A DNA stretch of 64,000 bases from Rhizobium pisi (GTDB taxonomy: Bacteria; Pseudomonadota; Alphaproteobacteria; Rhizobiales; Rhizobiaceae). Shown here piece by piece: positions 1 through 7,028 of this stretch. The stretch covers positions 293,810 to 357,809 of the forward strand of contig NZ_RJJT01000003.1 of NCBI RefSeq assembly GCF_003938655.1, given 5' to 3'. A program made the translations under genes and the position numbers. The notes beneath the pieces were generated by a model. The model had not been told where the DNA came from. It saw only the letters and a program-made list of their open reading frames with translations, and ran no database searches. The number at the start of each line of letters is the position of its first letter. The stretch's first letter is position 1.

Positions 1-204
1 GAGGTCCTCGGTGTCGTGGGCCTCGTAGGCGGAGGCGATCAGCGAGTTCATTTCATGCAGCGACTGTTCCAGGTCGCGCTCAAGGCCGGCACGCAGCATG
101 TGGTACATGATCGCGCCGCTGAAGATGAAGGTGACGACGAAGAGGACGCCGAAGGTGACGGCAAGCCGGAACGGCGTGCTCCTGCGCAGCTTAGCGAGGC
201 GCAT
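1..204 (-). CDS. Sensor histidine kinase, N-terminal part (cut by window edge)
   Basis: The first 68 codons of a membrane sensor kinase run off the left edge of the window. The protein begins MRLAKLRRSTPFR, followed by a hydrophobic segment at about residues 12-33 (AVTFGVLFVVTFIF), then a likely extracytoplasmic stretch. The ATG at 204 lies inside the end of the response-regulator gene (stop at 191-193), a 14-bp overlap that implies translational coupling. Kinase motifs are outside the window, so the assignment rests on the membrane N-terminus and the response-regulator partner. The signal sensed is unknown. Confidence 0.8.
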   Translation of the reverse strand, partial: MRLAKLRRSTPFRLAVTFGVLFVVTFIFSGAIMYHMLRAGLERDLEQSLHEMNSLIASAYEAHDTEDL

Positions 205-868
205 GCAGGCTGTATCCGGTATTGCGGACCGTATGGAGAAGCTGCGTCTGGAACGGCTTGTCGACCTTGGCCCTCAGCCGGCTGATATGGGTCTCGACGA
301 CGCTGGTCTTCGGGTCGAAGTGGAAATCCCAGACCCGCTCCAGCAGCATCGTCTTGGTGATGACGCGGCCTTCGCCGCGCATCAGCACCTCGAGCAAAGT
401 AAACTCGCGCGGCTGCAGCTCGATGATCTGCCCGGCGCGGCGGGCCTCCCGCCGGATGAGATCGAGCTCGAGATCGGCAACCTTCAGGACGGTCTTCTCT
501 TCCCGCACGGGCGGCCGGCGGCCGAGTGCATTCACGCGGGCGAGAAGCTCGGAGAATGCGAAGGGTTTGACGAGATAATCGTCACCGCCCGCCTCAAGCC
601 CCTCGACGCGGTCGTCGACGCCGCCGATTGATGTCAGAAACAGCGCAGGCGTGCCGATTCTTGCGGCGCGAAGCGAACGGACGATGGCAAGACCGTCGAG
701 ACCCGGAAGCATGCGGTCGACGACGATGACGTCATAGGCCTCCCGCTGCGCCTGAAAAAGACTGTCGCGACCATCGGCGAACACGTCGCAGACATGCCCG
801 GCCTCCGAGAAGCCCTTGGAGACATAATCCGACGTCTTGGTATCGTCCTCGATAAGCAGGATTTTCAT
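191..868 (-). CDS. OmpR-family two-component response regulator
   Basis: This 225-residue protein has an N-terminal receiver domain (about 1-115) with the acidic pair D8-D9, the phosphoacceptor D51 in VIVVDRMLPG, and K101 in LVKPF. A C-terminal winged-helix Trans_reg_C domain follows (about 128-222, with LQPREFTLLEVLMR and VVETHISRLRAKVD). Phosphorylation by the coupled kinase should control DNA binding. It resembles the CusR/QseB-like branch, but the target genes are not visible. It is the first gene of a two-gene operon, with the kinase overlapping its 3' end. Confidence 0.95.
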   Translation of the reverse strand: MKILLIEDDTKTSDYVSKGFSEAGHVCDVFADGRDSLFQAQREAYDVIVVDRMLPGLDGLAIVRSLRAARIGTPALFLTSIGGVDDRVEGLEAGGDDYLVKPFAFSELLARVNALGRRPPVREEKTVLKVADLELDLIRREARRAGQIIELQPREFTLLEVLMRGEGRVITKTMLLERVWDFHFDPKTSVVETHISRLRAKVDKPFQTQLLHTVRNTGYSLHAPR

Positions 869-956
869 CGGCTGGGTCGTTTCCGCATCTGTGGAGGGGT
901 AAATCTAGCCGATAGGGCGGTTTGATCACAACATACGGATTGGTAAGGTAGGGCGC

Positions 957-1544
957 TTATCGCTCCGCGCTGACCGTAAGCCATCGGGTCGGCTTGCCGT
1001 CGTAGCCGCCGCCATTGTGCTCGGCGATGGCAAAGTCGCGCCAGCCGCCTTTCGTCAGAAGGTCCGATAGCCATTCGGCGGAGGGGTAGTTGTAGTAGCG
1101 CCCGAGGCCGTCGTGGCCTTCGGCTTCTCCGGCCTTGAAGCTTGCGTGGAGGAGGCCGCCCGGTCTCAGCGCGCGGTGGATGCGGGCGAAGACGTCGGGC
1201 AAGTCCGGCCGGGGGACATGAAGAAGGCTCGCATGCGCCCAGACGCCGTCATAGATGCTTTCGGCGTCGAGGTCCTGGAACAGCATCACCTGTACGGGCT
1301 TGCCGAGCCGTGCCTCGGCCTGTCTTGCAAGCTCGGCCGAGCCGTCGGTCGGCGTCACGTCGAAGCCCTGCGACAGCATATAGGCGCTGTCCTGCCCGCC
1401 GCCGCAGCCGAGTTCGAGGATGGCGGCGCCTGGCGCAAGCCGGGCCAGGAAGGCATCGAGCTGATGTTTCGGCAGGTTGCGCGCCCGGTTGGCGTATGTC
1501 TTCGCGTTCTCCCGGTAGAAGGCGGAGGTGCTGTCATTGGGCAT
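957..1544 (-). CDS. SAM-dependent methyltransferase, class I
   Basis: This is a 195-residue Rossmann-fold methyltransferase. Motif I is AAILELGCGGGQD at about 40-52, followed by the acidic motif II region (VTPTDGS) and the motif IV/post-I region WAHASLLHVPR. I chose the ATG at 1544 (MPNDSTSAFY) because the upstream extension of the open frame is low-complexity and lies inside the neighbouring toxin gene. Its start overlaps the 3' end of the ParE-like toxin gene by 11 bp, so it appears to be the third cistron of the toxin-antitoxin operon. The substrate is unknown; the fold suits a small molecule. Confidence 0.85.
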   Translation of the reverse strand: MPNDSTSAFYRENAKTYANRARNLPKHQLDAFLARLAPGAAILELGCGGGQDSAYMLSQGFDVTPTDGSAELARQAEARLGKPVQVMLFQDLDAESIYDGVWAHASLLHVPRPDLPDVFARIHRALRPGGLLHASFKAGEAEGHDGLGRYYNYPSAEWLSDLLTKGGWRDFAIAEHNGGGYDGKPTRWLTVSAER

Positions 1545-1866
1545 GCGGGTCGGATGGTTTCGGCCGGCGGTTGGATTGAAGGTGTCTTTCGGGAAGCCGG
1601 TCGGCACCGATGATGTCGATGACGAGGATGCCTTCCGGTACTTCGCGGTAGAAGGCGACGTGGCGCATGTGGAGGAGGCGGCGAAGGCCGGCGCCGAGCT
1701 CCTCGCATTCGTCTCCCATGGAAGGCACGCGCGAAAGAAGAATGAAAATCCTGTCCCAGTCGAGAAGATAGGCATCGGCCTGCGCCTCGCCGAAATGCAG
1801 ACTGGCATATTCGTCGATGCCTGAGAGTACGGCGTCCGCGGTTCGGGTTAGGCTATAGGTAGTCAC
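1534..1866 (-). CDS. parE: ParE/RelE-superfamily toxin
   Basis: This 110-residue protein matches the ParE/RelE plasmid-stabilisation fold. It begins MTTYSLTRTADAVLSGIDEYASLHFGEAQADAYLLDW and has the late beta strands RRLLHMRHVAFYREVPEGILVIDIIG. ParE toxins poison DNA gyrase and RelE toxins cleave mRNA; the sequence alone does not separate the two. The start overlaps the antitoxin stop by 14 bp. The C-terminal tail (LQSNRRPKPSDPHAQ) overlaps the methyltransferase start. Confidence 0.85.
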   Translation of the reverse strand: MTTYSLTRTADAVLSGIDEYASLHFGEAQADAYLLDWDRIFILLSRVPSMGDECEELGAGLRRLLHMRHVAFYREVPEGILVIDIIGADRLPERHLQSNRRPKPSDPHAQ

Positions 1867-2101
1867 GCAGCTTCGCCTTCGTTTCCAACAGGATATCGGG
1901 AATGCGCCGGTCGCTGACGCCGCTCTCCTCGGCCAACGTCAGAATGTCACGCAGTTCGTCGTCATCGAGCTTGCGGTGATCCTGGTCCTTCACGATCAGT
2001 TCCGCCAGGAATGCGTCGGCACTGTCGTACCTGCCGCTTGCGACACGGCGCGCGACGTAGTCCGCCAGATCATCCGGAAGCGAGATCGTCATTTTCGCCA
2101 T
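1853..2101 (-). CDS. parD: ParD-like ribbon-helix-helix antitoxin
   Basis: This 82-residue antitoxin starts with an RHH DNA-binding strand (MAKMTISLPDDLADYVARRVASGRYDSADAFLAELI) and ends in a charged toxin-binding tail. ATG 2101 and ATG 2092 are both possible starts. RHH antitoxins usually bind their own promoter and repress the operon alone or with the toxin. It precedes and overlaps the toxin gene, which is the usual order for parDE. A longer in-frame extension to 2212 lacks RHH similarity and was not used. Confidence 0.88.
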   Translation of the reverse strand: MAKMTISLPDDLADYVARRVASGRYDSADAFLAELIVKDQDHRKLDDDELRDILTLAEESGVSDRRIPDILLETKAKLRDYL

Positions 2102-2219
2102 TGAATTCGGTGCCGTCCGCACATGCCGGTTTTCAGCTGTCCCTGATGCCAGATTACCATTCCCCCCGCTGTGATAGAAGCGTTGATCGGTGCCGTCGAG
2201 CACTTGGGTCACATGCAGG

Positions 2220-2597
2220 TCAGTCTTTTTTATCGATATGGACGACGCGCTCGAGGCCCTTGAAATGGGCGTCGCATGTCAGGATATCGGCATCGTGGCG
2301 CTCGGCCGTCGCGTAGATGATCGCATCGGCGGTGGCGAGCTTCAGAGTTGCGGATATTTCGGCGGCGCGGCGGGCGAGGACCGTGTCGAGGGGCACCACG
2401 ATGCATCTGGCGGTATAGGCGATGAAGCTGTCGACGGCTTCGTCGTCTTTTTCGCGTGCCAACCATTTGGAAAGCTCGAGCTGGACGATCGTCGGGACGA
2501 TACATTGATCGCGTGGCGGGATTTCAGCCTCAAGGCGGTTTCCCGTCACACTTTTCGTCAGCCATTCCACCCATGCGGAGCTGTCGACCACGCGCAT
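2220..2597 (-). CDS. vapC: VapC-type PIN-domain ribonuclease toxin
   Basis: This 125-residue PIN domain has the four acidic positions expected of a Mg2+-dependent RNase: D5 (VVDSSAW), E41 (QLELSKW), D91 (TADAIIYA) and D109 (LTCDAHF). VapC toxins cleave tRNA or rRNA when freed from their antitoxin. The start ATG shares one base with the stop of the vapB gene (TGATG), so the two are translationally coupled. Confidence 0.93.
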   Translation of the reverse strand: MRVVDSSAWVEWLTKSVTGNRLEAEIPPRDQCIVPTIVQLELSKWLAREKDDEAVDSFIAYTARCIVVPLDTVLARRAAEISATLKLATADAIIYATAERHDADILTCDAHFKGLERVVHIDKKD

Positions 2598-2806
2598 CAG
2601 AAGCGATCGTTCCGGTCGCGATAGTTTTTCTTGTCCGCACCCTCGGCCATGCCGTGAAGGTCGGCAAGTGTGGGAACCGGCATCAGCAGCACGCCTTTGC
2701 CTTTCGGTATAAATACGAATTCCTGACCTGCCGACCAGTGCTGCTCATCGCGCACTTCCTTCGGAATGGATATCTGGAATTTTGCAGAGAGGGTTGCGGT
2801 TGCCAT
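2597..2806 (-). CDS. vapB: VapB antitoxin, AbrB/SpoVT swapped-hairpin type
   Basis: This 69-residue protein has an AbrB-like DNA-binding domain (MATATLSAKFQISIPKEVRD, with FVFIPKGKGVLLMPV) and a short polar C-terminus (MAEGADKKNYRDRNDRF) that would bind the toxin. ATG 2806 is preceded by GGAAAGG; the longer open frame to 2890 includes the promoter palindrome and is unlikely to be translated. It overlaps vapC by one base. A palindrome just upstream is the probable autoregulatory operator. Confidence 0.92.
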   Translation of the reverse strand: MATATLSAKFQISIPKEVRDEQHWSAGQEFVFIPKGKGVLLMPVPTLADLHGMAEGADKKNYRDRNDRF

Positions 2807-2807
2807 T

Positions 2808-2841
2808 CTTACCTTTCCTCTATCAATTGATAGAAGGTAAG
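2808..2841. promoter_or_regulatory. Nested palindrome upstream of vapBC, probable operator
   Basis: A perfect 14-bp palindrome (CTATCAATTGATAG, 2820-2833) sits inside an outer inverted repeat CTTACCTT (2808-2815)/AAGGTAAG (2834-2841). It lies immediately upstream of the vapB start, where VapBC complexes usually bind to autoregulate. The outer arm overlaps the vapB ribosome-binding site. Confidence 0.65.
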
Positions 2842-2894
2842 AAATGAACTGGCGTCGGTCAATGGCGAACCGTTTTTCTGATTTGATCACAAAA

Positions 2895-2915
2895 AACCGG
2901 GCGGTGCGCCCGGTT
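2895..2915 (-). terminator. Rho-independent terminator of ilvE
   Basis: A 9-bp perfect stem (AACCGGGCG/CGCCCGGTT) with a 3-nt loop is followed, on the minus strand, by a run of T. It lies about 60 bp past the ilvE stop and separates ilvE from vapBC. Confidence 0.85.
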
Positions 2916-2976
2916 TCGAAGTTGTCGATCTATGTCCGCCCGTCGGGAACGCTGCGGCGTGCCTAATATTCGGATT

Positions 2977-4077
2977 TCAGGCCGGGATAAGGCGCGTCCA
3001 GCCGCGCTCGTCATTCGTTACGCCCTTCTGCAGGCTGACAAGCTGCTGGCGCAATTCGGTGGTCAGCTTGCCGGTCTGTCCGTCTCCGACCAGAAACTCG
3101 CCGCCGGCATGTCGAACCAGGCCGATGCCCGCAAGGACCGCGGCCGTGCCGCAGGCAAAGGCTTCGACGAGCTTGCCGCTGGCAGCGTCGGCCTGCCATT
3201 CCGCGAAGGAGTAGGGACGCTGCTCGACGCGCAAGCCCTTTTCTCCAGCGAGCGTGATCACCGAGGCCCGGGTGATACCCGGCAGGATCGTGCCGCCAAG
3301 CGGCGGGGTCACCACCGATCCGTCGTTCATGACGAAGAAGACGTTCATGCCGCCGAGTTCCTCGACCCAGCGATGCTCTGCTGCATCCAGGAAGACGACC
3401 TGGTCGCAATCCTTCTTCGCCGCTTCAGCCTGCGCCACGAGGCTGGCTGCATAGTTTCCGCCGCATTTTGCAGCACCCGTGCCGCCGGCGGCTGCGCGGG
3501 TATAGGTGGTCTCGACCCACAGGGAGACCGCCTTCGCGCCGCCCTTGAAATAGGCGCCGACCGGGGAGGCGATGATGCAGAAGATATATTCCTGAGCCGG
3601 ACGAACGCCGAGAAACGCCTCGTTGGCGAACATGAAGGGGCGAAGGTAGAGGCTGGCGTCGCCGGATGGAATCCAGGCCTTGTCGACGCGGACCAGTTCT
3701 TCGACCGCCTTCAGGAAGAGTTCTTCCGGCACGGCAGGCATTGCCATGCGGGCTGCCGACTGCGCGAAGCGGCGGGCGTTCTCTTCAGGCCGGAAGAGCA
3801 GGATGCGGCCATCGTCTGCCTTGTAGGCTTTCATGCCTTCGAAGATTTCCTGAGCGTAGTGCAACACGGCGCTCGCAGGATCGAGCTCCAGAGGACGCCG
3901 CGGCGTAACCTTCGCATCGTGCCAGCCCTTGTCGGCCGTCCATCGTGCCAGGACCATATGATCCGTGAAGACCTTGCCGAAGCCGGGCGCCTCCAATGCC
4001 TTGATGCGGTCGGCATCCGAGACGGGAGACTTGTGGAGTTCGATTTTGATTTCAGGAGAGGCCGACGTCACGGTCAT
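2977..4077 (-). CDS. ilvE: Branched-chain amino acid aminotransferase
   Basis: This 366-residue fold-type IV PLP aminotransferase carries out the last step of Leu/Ile/Val synthesis, with glutamate as amino donor. Family motifs include YAQEIFEGMKAY and YLRPFMFA, the PLP lysine in AAKCGGNYAAS (about residue 204), and the phosphate/cofactor loops EELGGMNVFFV and TPPLGGTILPGITR. The length fits the group II (about 360 aa) enzymes. ATG 4077 has AAGGTG about 8 bp upstream; a GTG nine bases earlier is less likely. It is monocistronic with a clear terminator. Confidence 0.95.
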   Translation of the reverse strand: MTVTSASPEIKIELHKSPVSDADRIKALEAPGFGKVFTDHMVLARWTADKGWHDAKVTPRRPLELDPASAVLHYAQEIFEGMKAYKADDGRILLFRPEENARRFAQSAARMAMPAVPEELFLKAVEELVRVDKAWIPSGDASLYLRPFMFANEAFLGVRPAQEYIFCIIASPVGAYFKGGAKAVSLWVETTYTRAAAGGTGAAKCGGNYAASLVAQAEAAKKDCDQVVFLDAAEHRWVEELGGMNVFFVMNDGSVVTPPLGGTILPGITRASVITLAGEKGLRVEQRPYSFAEWQADAASGKLVEAFACGTAAVLAGIGLVRHAGGEFLVGDGQTGKLTTELRQQLVSLQKGVTNDERGWTRLIPA

Positions 4078-4400
4078 TGCTGGCACCTTGATAGTACATT
4101 GAATTGTGGCGGCGACACTACTGCCGCCGAGCTGGTCTTGGAAAGAGCTGAATCAGCCGGTTTCGGCTTTGATCAGAGGAATAACCGCTCGATGTGGCTG
4201 ACGTCGAGCCGCAAATTCGGGATCGAGCCTCTTCCCGGAAATTTCATCCCTATCGGAAAGACGCTCGCGGATCTCCCGGAAAGGCTTTGGAATATAAAAC
4301 TTCCAAACTTGTCACTGCGACAAGAAAATAGGTCAGTATTGTTGACATAAATTTTCCCGCGTGGTCTGGTGGCAATGCCAAAAAAATATGAGGAAACCCC
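4078..4400. other. Intergenic region between ilvE and aminotransferase
   Basis: This 323-bp divergent region holds no convincing gene. A TTGACA at 4342-4347 could serve as a -35 element for the downstream aminotransferase, but the -10 at the right spacing (TCTGGT) is poor, so no promoter is called. Confidence 0.5.
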
Positions 4401-5621
4401 ATGCTGAACTGGGACACCATGTTTGCGTCGCGCTCGTCGCGCATGCGCGCATCCGAGATCCGCGAGCTGCTGAAGCTTCTCGACCGGCCCGACATCATTT
4501 CCTTTGCCGGCGGCATTCCCGATCCGGCGCTGTTTCCGGATCAGGAATTCAAGCAGGCCTATGCCGATATTTTCGAAAGCACCGCCGTCAATTCGGCGCT
4601 GCAATATTCGGTCAGCGAGGGCTACAAGCCGCTGCGCGAATGGCTGGTCGGGCAGATGGTCTCGCTCGGCATCCCCTGCGAACTCGACAACGTCTTCATC
4701 GTCTCCGGCTCGCAGCAGGGGCTCGATTATCTCGGCAAGCTCTTCCTGTCGCCAAACGATACCGCACTCGTGACCTGGCCGACCTATCTCGGCGCGCTGC
4801 AGGCTTTCAACGCCTATGAGCCCGCCTACGACCAGCTGACGCCGAGCGGCAACCGGACGCCGGAGTCATATCGCGCGGCAGCAGCCGCTGCCGGCGGCAA
4901 GGTGAAATTCGCCTATCTCTCCGCCGATTTCTCCAACCCGACCGGCGAAACGGTCGATCTTGCCGGCCGCAGGAAGGTGCTGGCGCTCGCCGAAGAACTC
5001 GACATCGCCGTCATCGAGGATGCCGCCTACCAGTCGCTGCGCTACGATGGCGAACCGATCCCGCCGATCCTGGCGCTTGAAATCGCCGAGAAGGGCCATA
5101 TCAACGATACGCGCACGATCTATTGCGGCAGTTTTTCCAAGACGCTGGCGCCCGGCCTTCGCGTCGGCTTCATCGTCGCCAATGCGCCCGTCATCCGCAA
5201 GCTGGTGCTGATGAAGCAGGCGGCCGACCTGCATTCCTCGACGATCAACCAGATGGCAATATCCGATGTCGCCGAGCGCGGCTTCGACGCGCAGGTCGCC
5301 AAGATCAAGGCCGTCTATATGAGACGGCGTGACTGCATGCTGGCAGCGCTTCAGAAATACATGCCCAAAGGCACGAGCTGGACGAAGCCGGAAGGCGGCA
5401 TGTTCATCTGGATCACGCTGCCGGAAGGCATGGACGGCGCCAAGCTGCTCGCCAAATCGCTCGAAACCGCCAAGGTCGCCTTCGTGCCCGGCAAGGCCTT
5501 CTTCGCCGACGGCTCCGGCGCCAACACTTTCCGCCTCAGCTTCTCCTGCGCCAACGACCAGATGATCGAAGACGGCATCAGCCGACTCGGCAAGCTGATT
5601 GCAGACGAGATTGGTGGCTGA
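4401..5621 (+). CDS. PLP-dependent aminotransferase class I/II (2-aminoadipate/MocR-like, no HTH)
   Basis: This 406-residue fold-type I aminotransferase starts at ATG 4401 after AGGAAACCCC. Landmarks are the substrate-recognition N-terminus (DIISFAGGIPDPALFP), SNPTGET (N179), D207 and Y210 in IEDAAYQS, and the PLP lysine K247 in CGSFSKTLAPGLRVG. This is the pattern of the LysN/KatII-like subgroup that transaminates 2-aminoadipate, aromatic or branched amino acids; the true substrate cannot be read from sequence. It lacks the GntR helix-turn-helix of MocR regulators. A family A repeat follows the gene. Confidence 0.92.
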   Translation: MLNWDTMFASRSSRMRASEIRELLKLLDRPDIISFAGGIPDPALFPDQEFKQAYADIFESTAVNSALQYSVSEGYKPLREWLVGQMVSLGIPCELDNVFIVSGSQQGLDYLGKLFLSPNDTALVTWPTYLGALQAFNAYEPAYDQLTPSGNRTPESYRAAAAAAGGKVKFAYLSADFSNPTGETVDLAGRRKVLALAEELDIAVIEDAAYQSLRYDGEPIPPILALEIAEKGHINDTRTIYCGSFSKTLAPGLRVGFIVANAPVIRKLVLMKQAADLHSSTINQMAISDVAERGFDAQVAKIKAVYMRRRDCMLAALQKYMPKGTSWTKPEGGMFIWITLPEGMDGAKLLAKSLETAKVAFVPGKAFFADGSGANTFRLSFSCANDQMIEDGISRLGKLIADEIGG

Positions 5622-5653
5622 GCAGGGCTAGGTGTCGAGCGGGACGTCGCCAC

Positions 5654-5860
5654 GATTCCGCTTCTCCCCAGCGGGGAGAAGATGCCGGCAGGTAGATGAG
5701 GGGGTGAGCGGCAAGCCGCGAATGCGCTGAGCGTAAGCGAAGGGCAACATGAAGGGCGTGCCGTGTGGCCCCCTCATCCGACCCTTCGGGCCAGCGACCG
5801 GGGTTGAGCCACGGGTCTCAACCCGTCCTTCGGACCCCCGCTGGGGAGAAGAGGGAGCAA
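5654..5860. repeat. Family A intergenic palindromic (RIME-like) element, copy 1
   Basis: The element is bounded by near-identical hairpins CTTCTCCCC-AGC-GGGGAGAAG (from 5661) and CCCGCTGGGGAGAAG (to about 5852). Internal arms GATGAGGGGGTGAGCGG and CCCCCTCATCCGACCC can pair. The same modules recur at 22.9 and 39.9 kb. It lies between two converging genes, as is typical for rhizobial intergenic mosaic elements. Confidence 0.75.
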
Positions 5861-5882
5861 GCTGGTGAGGAGCAAACCCCAA

Positions 5883-6926
5883 TCAAAAGATCGTCGTCCA
5901 GCCTTCGTTTGCCGTCTCGCTCTTGCCATAACCGACGCGATCGGCCACCGCTCCGTCGCCGTTGCGCAGGATAATATCGCCGCCTCGGTTGGCGAGTTGT
6001 GGGCCGCCGGCTGCGGCATTGAGGGCGATGGTGCGCAGTTCGCCGGCGGCAAGGGTTCCCGATAGCGTCTGGGTCCGGCCGTTTTCGTCCTCCAGTTTCC
6101 AGCCGTCGAGCGATACTGACATGTCGGAGCGGTTGATGAGCGTCACCGTTTCGGCTTCCACGCCGCCTTCGCCGTTCACCGGGTTGATCAGTGCGGCGAT
6201 GATGCGCAGCGAGGAGGCGACGACCGGCTGCGGGCGGCGCGTGCCTTCGCCGCGGCCCTGGCCGCCGCGGTTCTCGGAGACGGGATGGCCGGTCGCCGCA
6301 TCGGTGTTCCAGTTCTGCGACTGGAAGCAAAGGAAGATCGCCACCCATTCGTCGGTGTCGTTGAAATGGACGAGGAGCGCGCCGTCCTGGTTCGGCGCAT
6401 TGGTGGCCTTGAAGCTGCCGCCGTCGCCCTGGTTCATGTGGATATCGTGGATGCCGTTGCCGGGCTCGAAGTGGAAATATTCGTCCGGCTTATTGTTCTC
6501 AGGTCCCCAGGCCTCGCCGAAGGCATAGAAATGCACGTCGGTATCGGCAATGCCTTCCTGGACGATCGGCTCTATGAAATCGCGAAGGTCGTTCTTCGGG
6601 CCAGAGAGCTGGAAGGGCGCGACGTTCATGTCCTCGCGCTCGATCAGGCCGCCGCGGACATAATCGATCGCGAGCTCGGGACGGTCCTTGCGGATATCAG
6701 TCAGGCCCATCGGCAGGGCTTCGAGCGCCTCGGTCAGTACCGGGTGCTTGAAGTCGACGATGTTGGCATAGAGCAGGTCGTGCGGCGATTCCTTGGAGCG
6801 GACGTTGAGCGCGATGCGATAACTAACGCCGTTCGCCTCGATGCGGATCTCGATGTGGGGATCGTTGTCGTCATCGAGGGCGAGCGCGCTCGCCGTGCCC
6901 TTCAGGACCTTGTAATTCTTCAGCAT
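5883..6926 (-). CDS. DUF2278 (YukJ-like) protein with C-terminal lamin-tail-like domain
   Basis: This is a 347-residue protein. The first about 215 residues match the DUF2278/YukJ family (MLKNYKVLKGTA, HIEIRIEANGVSYRIALNVRS, VHFYAFGEAWG, GIHDIHMNQGD). A Gly/Arg-rich linker (ENRGGQGRGEGTRR) then leads to an Ig-like lamin-tail domain (about 242-345: SLRIIAALINPVNGEGGVEAETVTLINRS, LDGWKLEDENG, RGGDIILRNGDG). No signal peptide is evident. ATG 6926 has GGGAGG upstream. The biochemical role is unknown; lamin-tail domains in bacteria often join secreted or membrane-associated enzymes or nucleic-acid binders. Confidence 0.85.
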   Translation of the reverse strand: MLKNYKVLKGTASALALDDDNDPHIEIRIEANGVSYRIALNVRSKESPHDLLYANIVDFKHPVLTEALEALPMGLTDIRKDRPELAIDYVRGGLIEREDMNVAPFQLSGPKNDLRDFIEPIVQEGIADTDVHFYAFGEAWGPENNKPDEYFHFEPGNGIHDIHMNQGDGGSFKATNAPNQDGALLVHFNDTDEWVAIFLCFQSQNWNTDAATGHPVSENRGGQGRGEGTRRPQPVVASSLRIIAALINPVNGEGGVEAETVTLINRSDMSVSLDGWKLEDENGRTQTLSGTLAAGELRTIALNAAAGGPQLANRGGDIILRNGDGAVADRVGYGKSETANEGWTTIF

Positions 6927-6962
6927 GGAGAACCTCCCTGGCGGTGGCGGGATCTCACGATA

Positions 6963-7007
6963 GCACGGTGAAAGTGCATCTTTTGTGACGCATCACTTTC
7001 ACCGTGC
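6963..7007. promoter_or_regulatory. 14-bp perfect inverted repeat upstream of the DUF2278 gene
   Basis: GCACGGTGAAAGTG (6963-6976) and its exact complement (6994-7007) flank a 17-nt spacer. The repeat lies 37 bp upstream of the DUF2278 start and 22 bp past the stop of the aldo/keto reductase gene. No T-run follows on either strand, so an operator or mRNA-stabilising stem is as likely as a terminator. Confidence 0.5.
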
Positions 7008-7028
7008 AATGCCGTAACTGCCCTTGCT

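Noticed and set aside
4342..4370. TTGACA as promoter of the aminotransferase gene
   Set aside because: The hexamer at -10 spacing (TCTGGT) is too poor to call a promoter.
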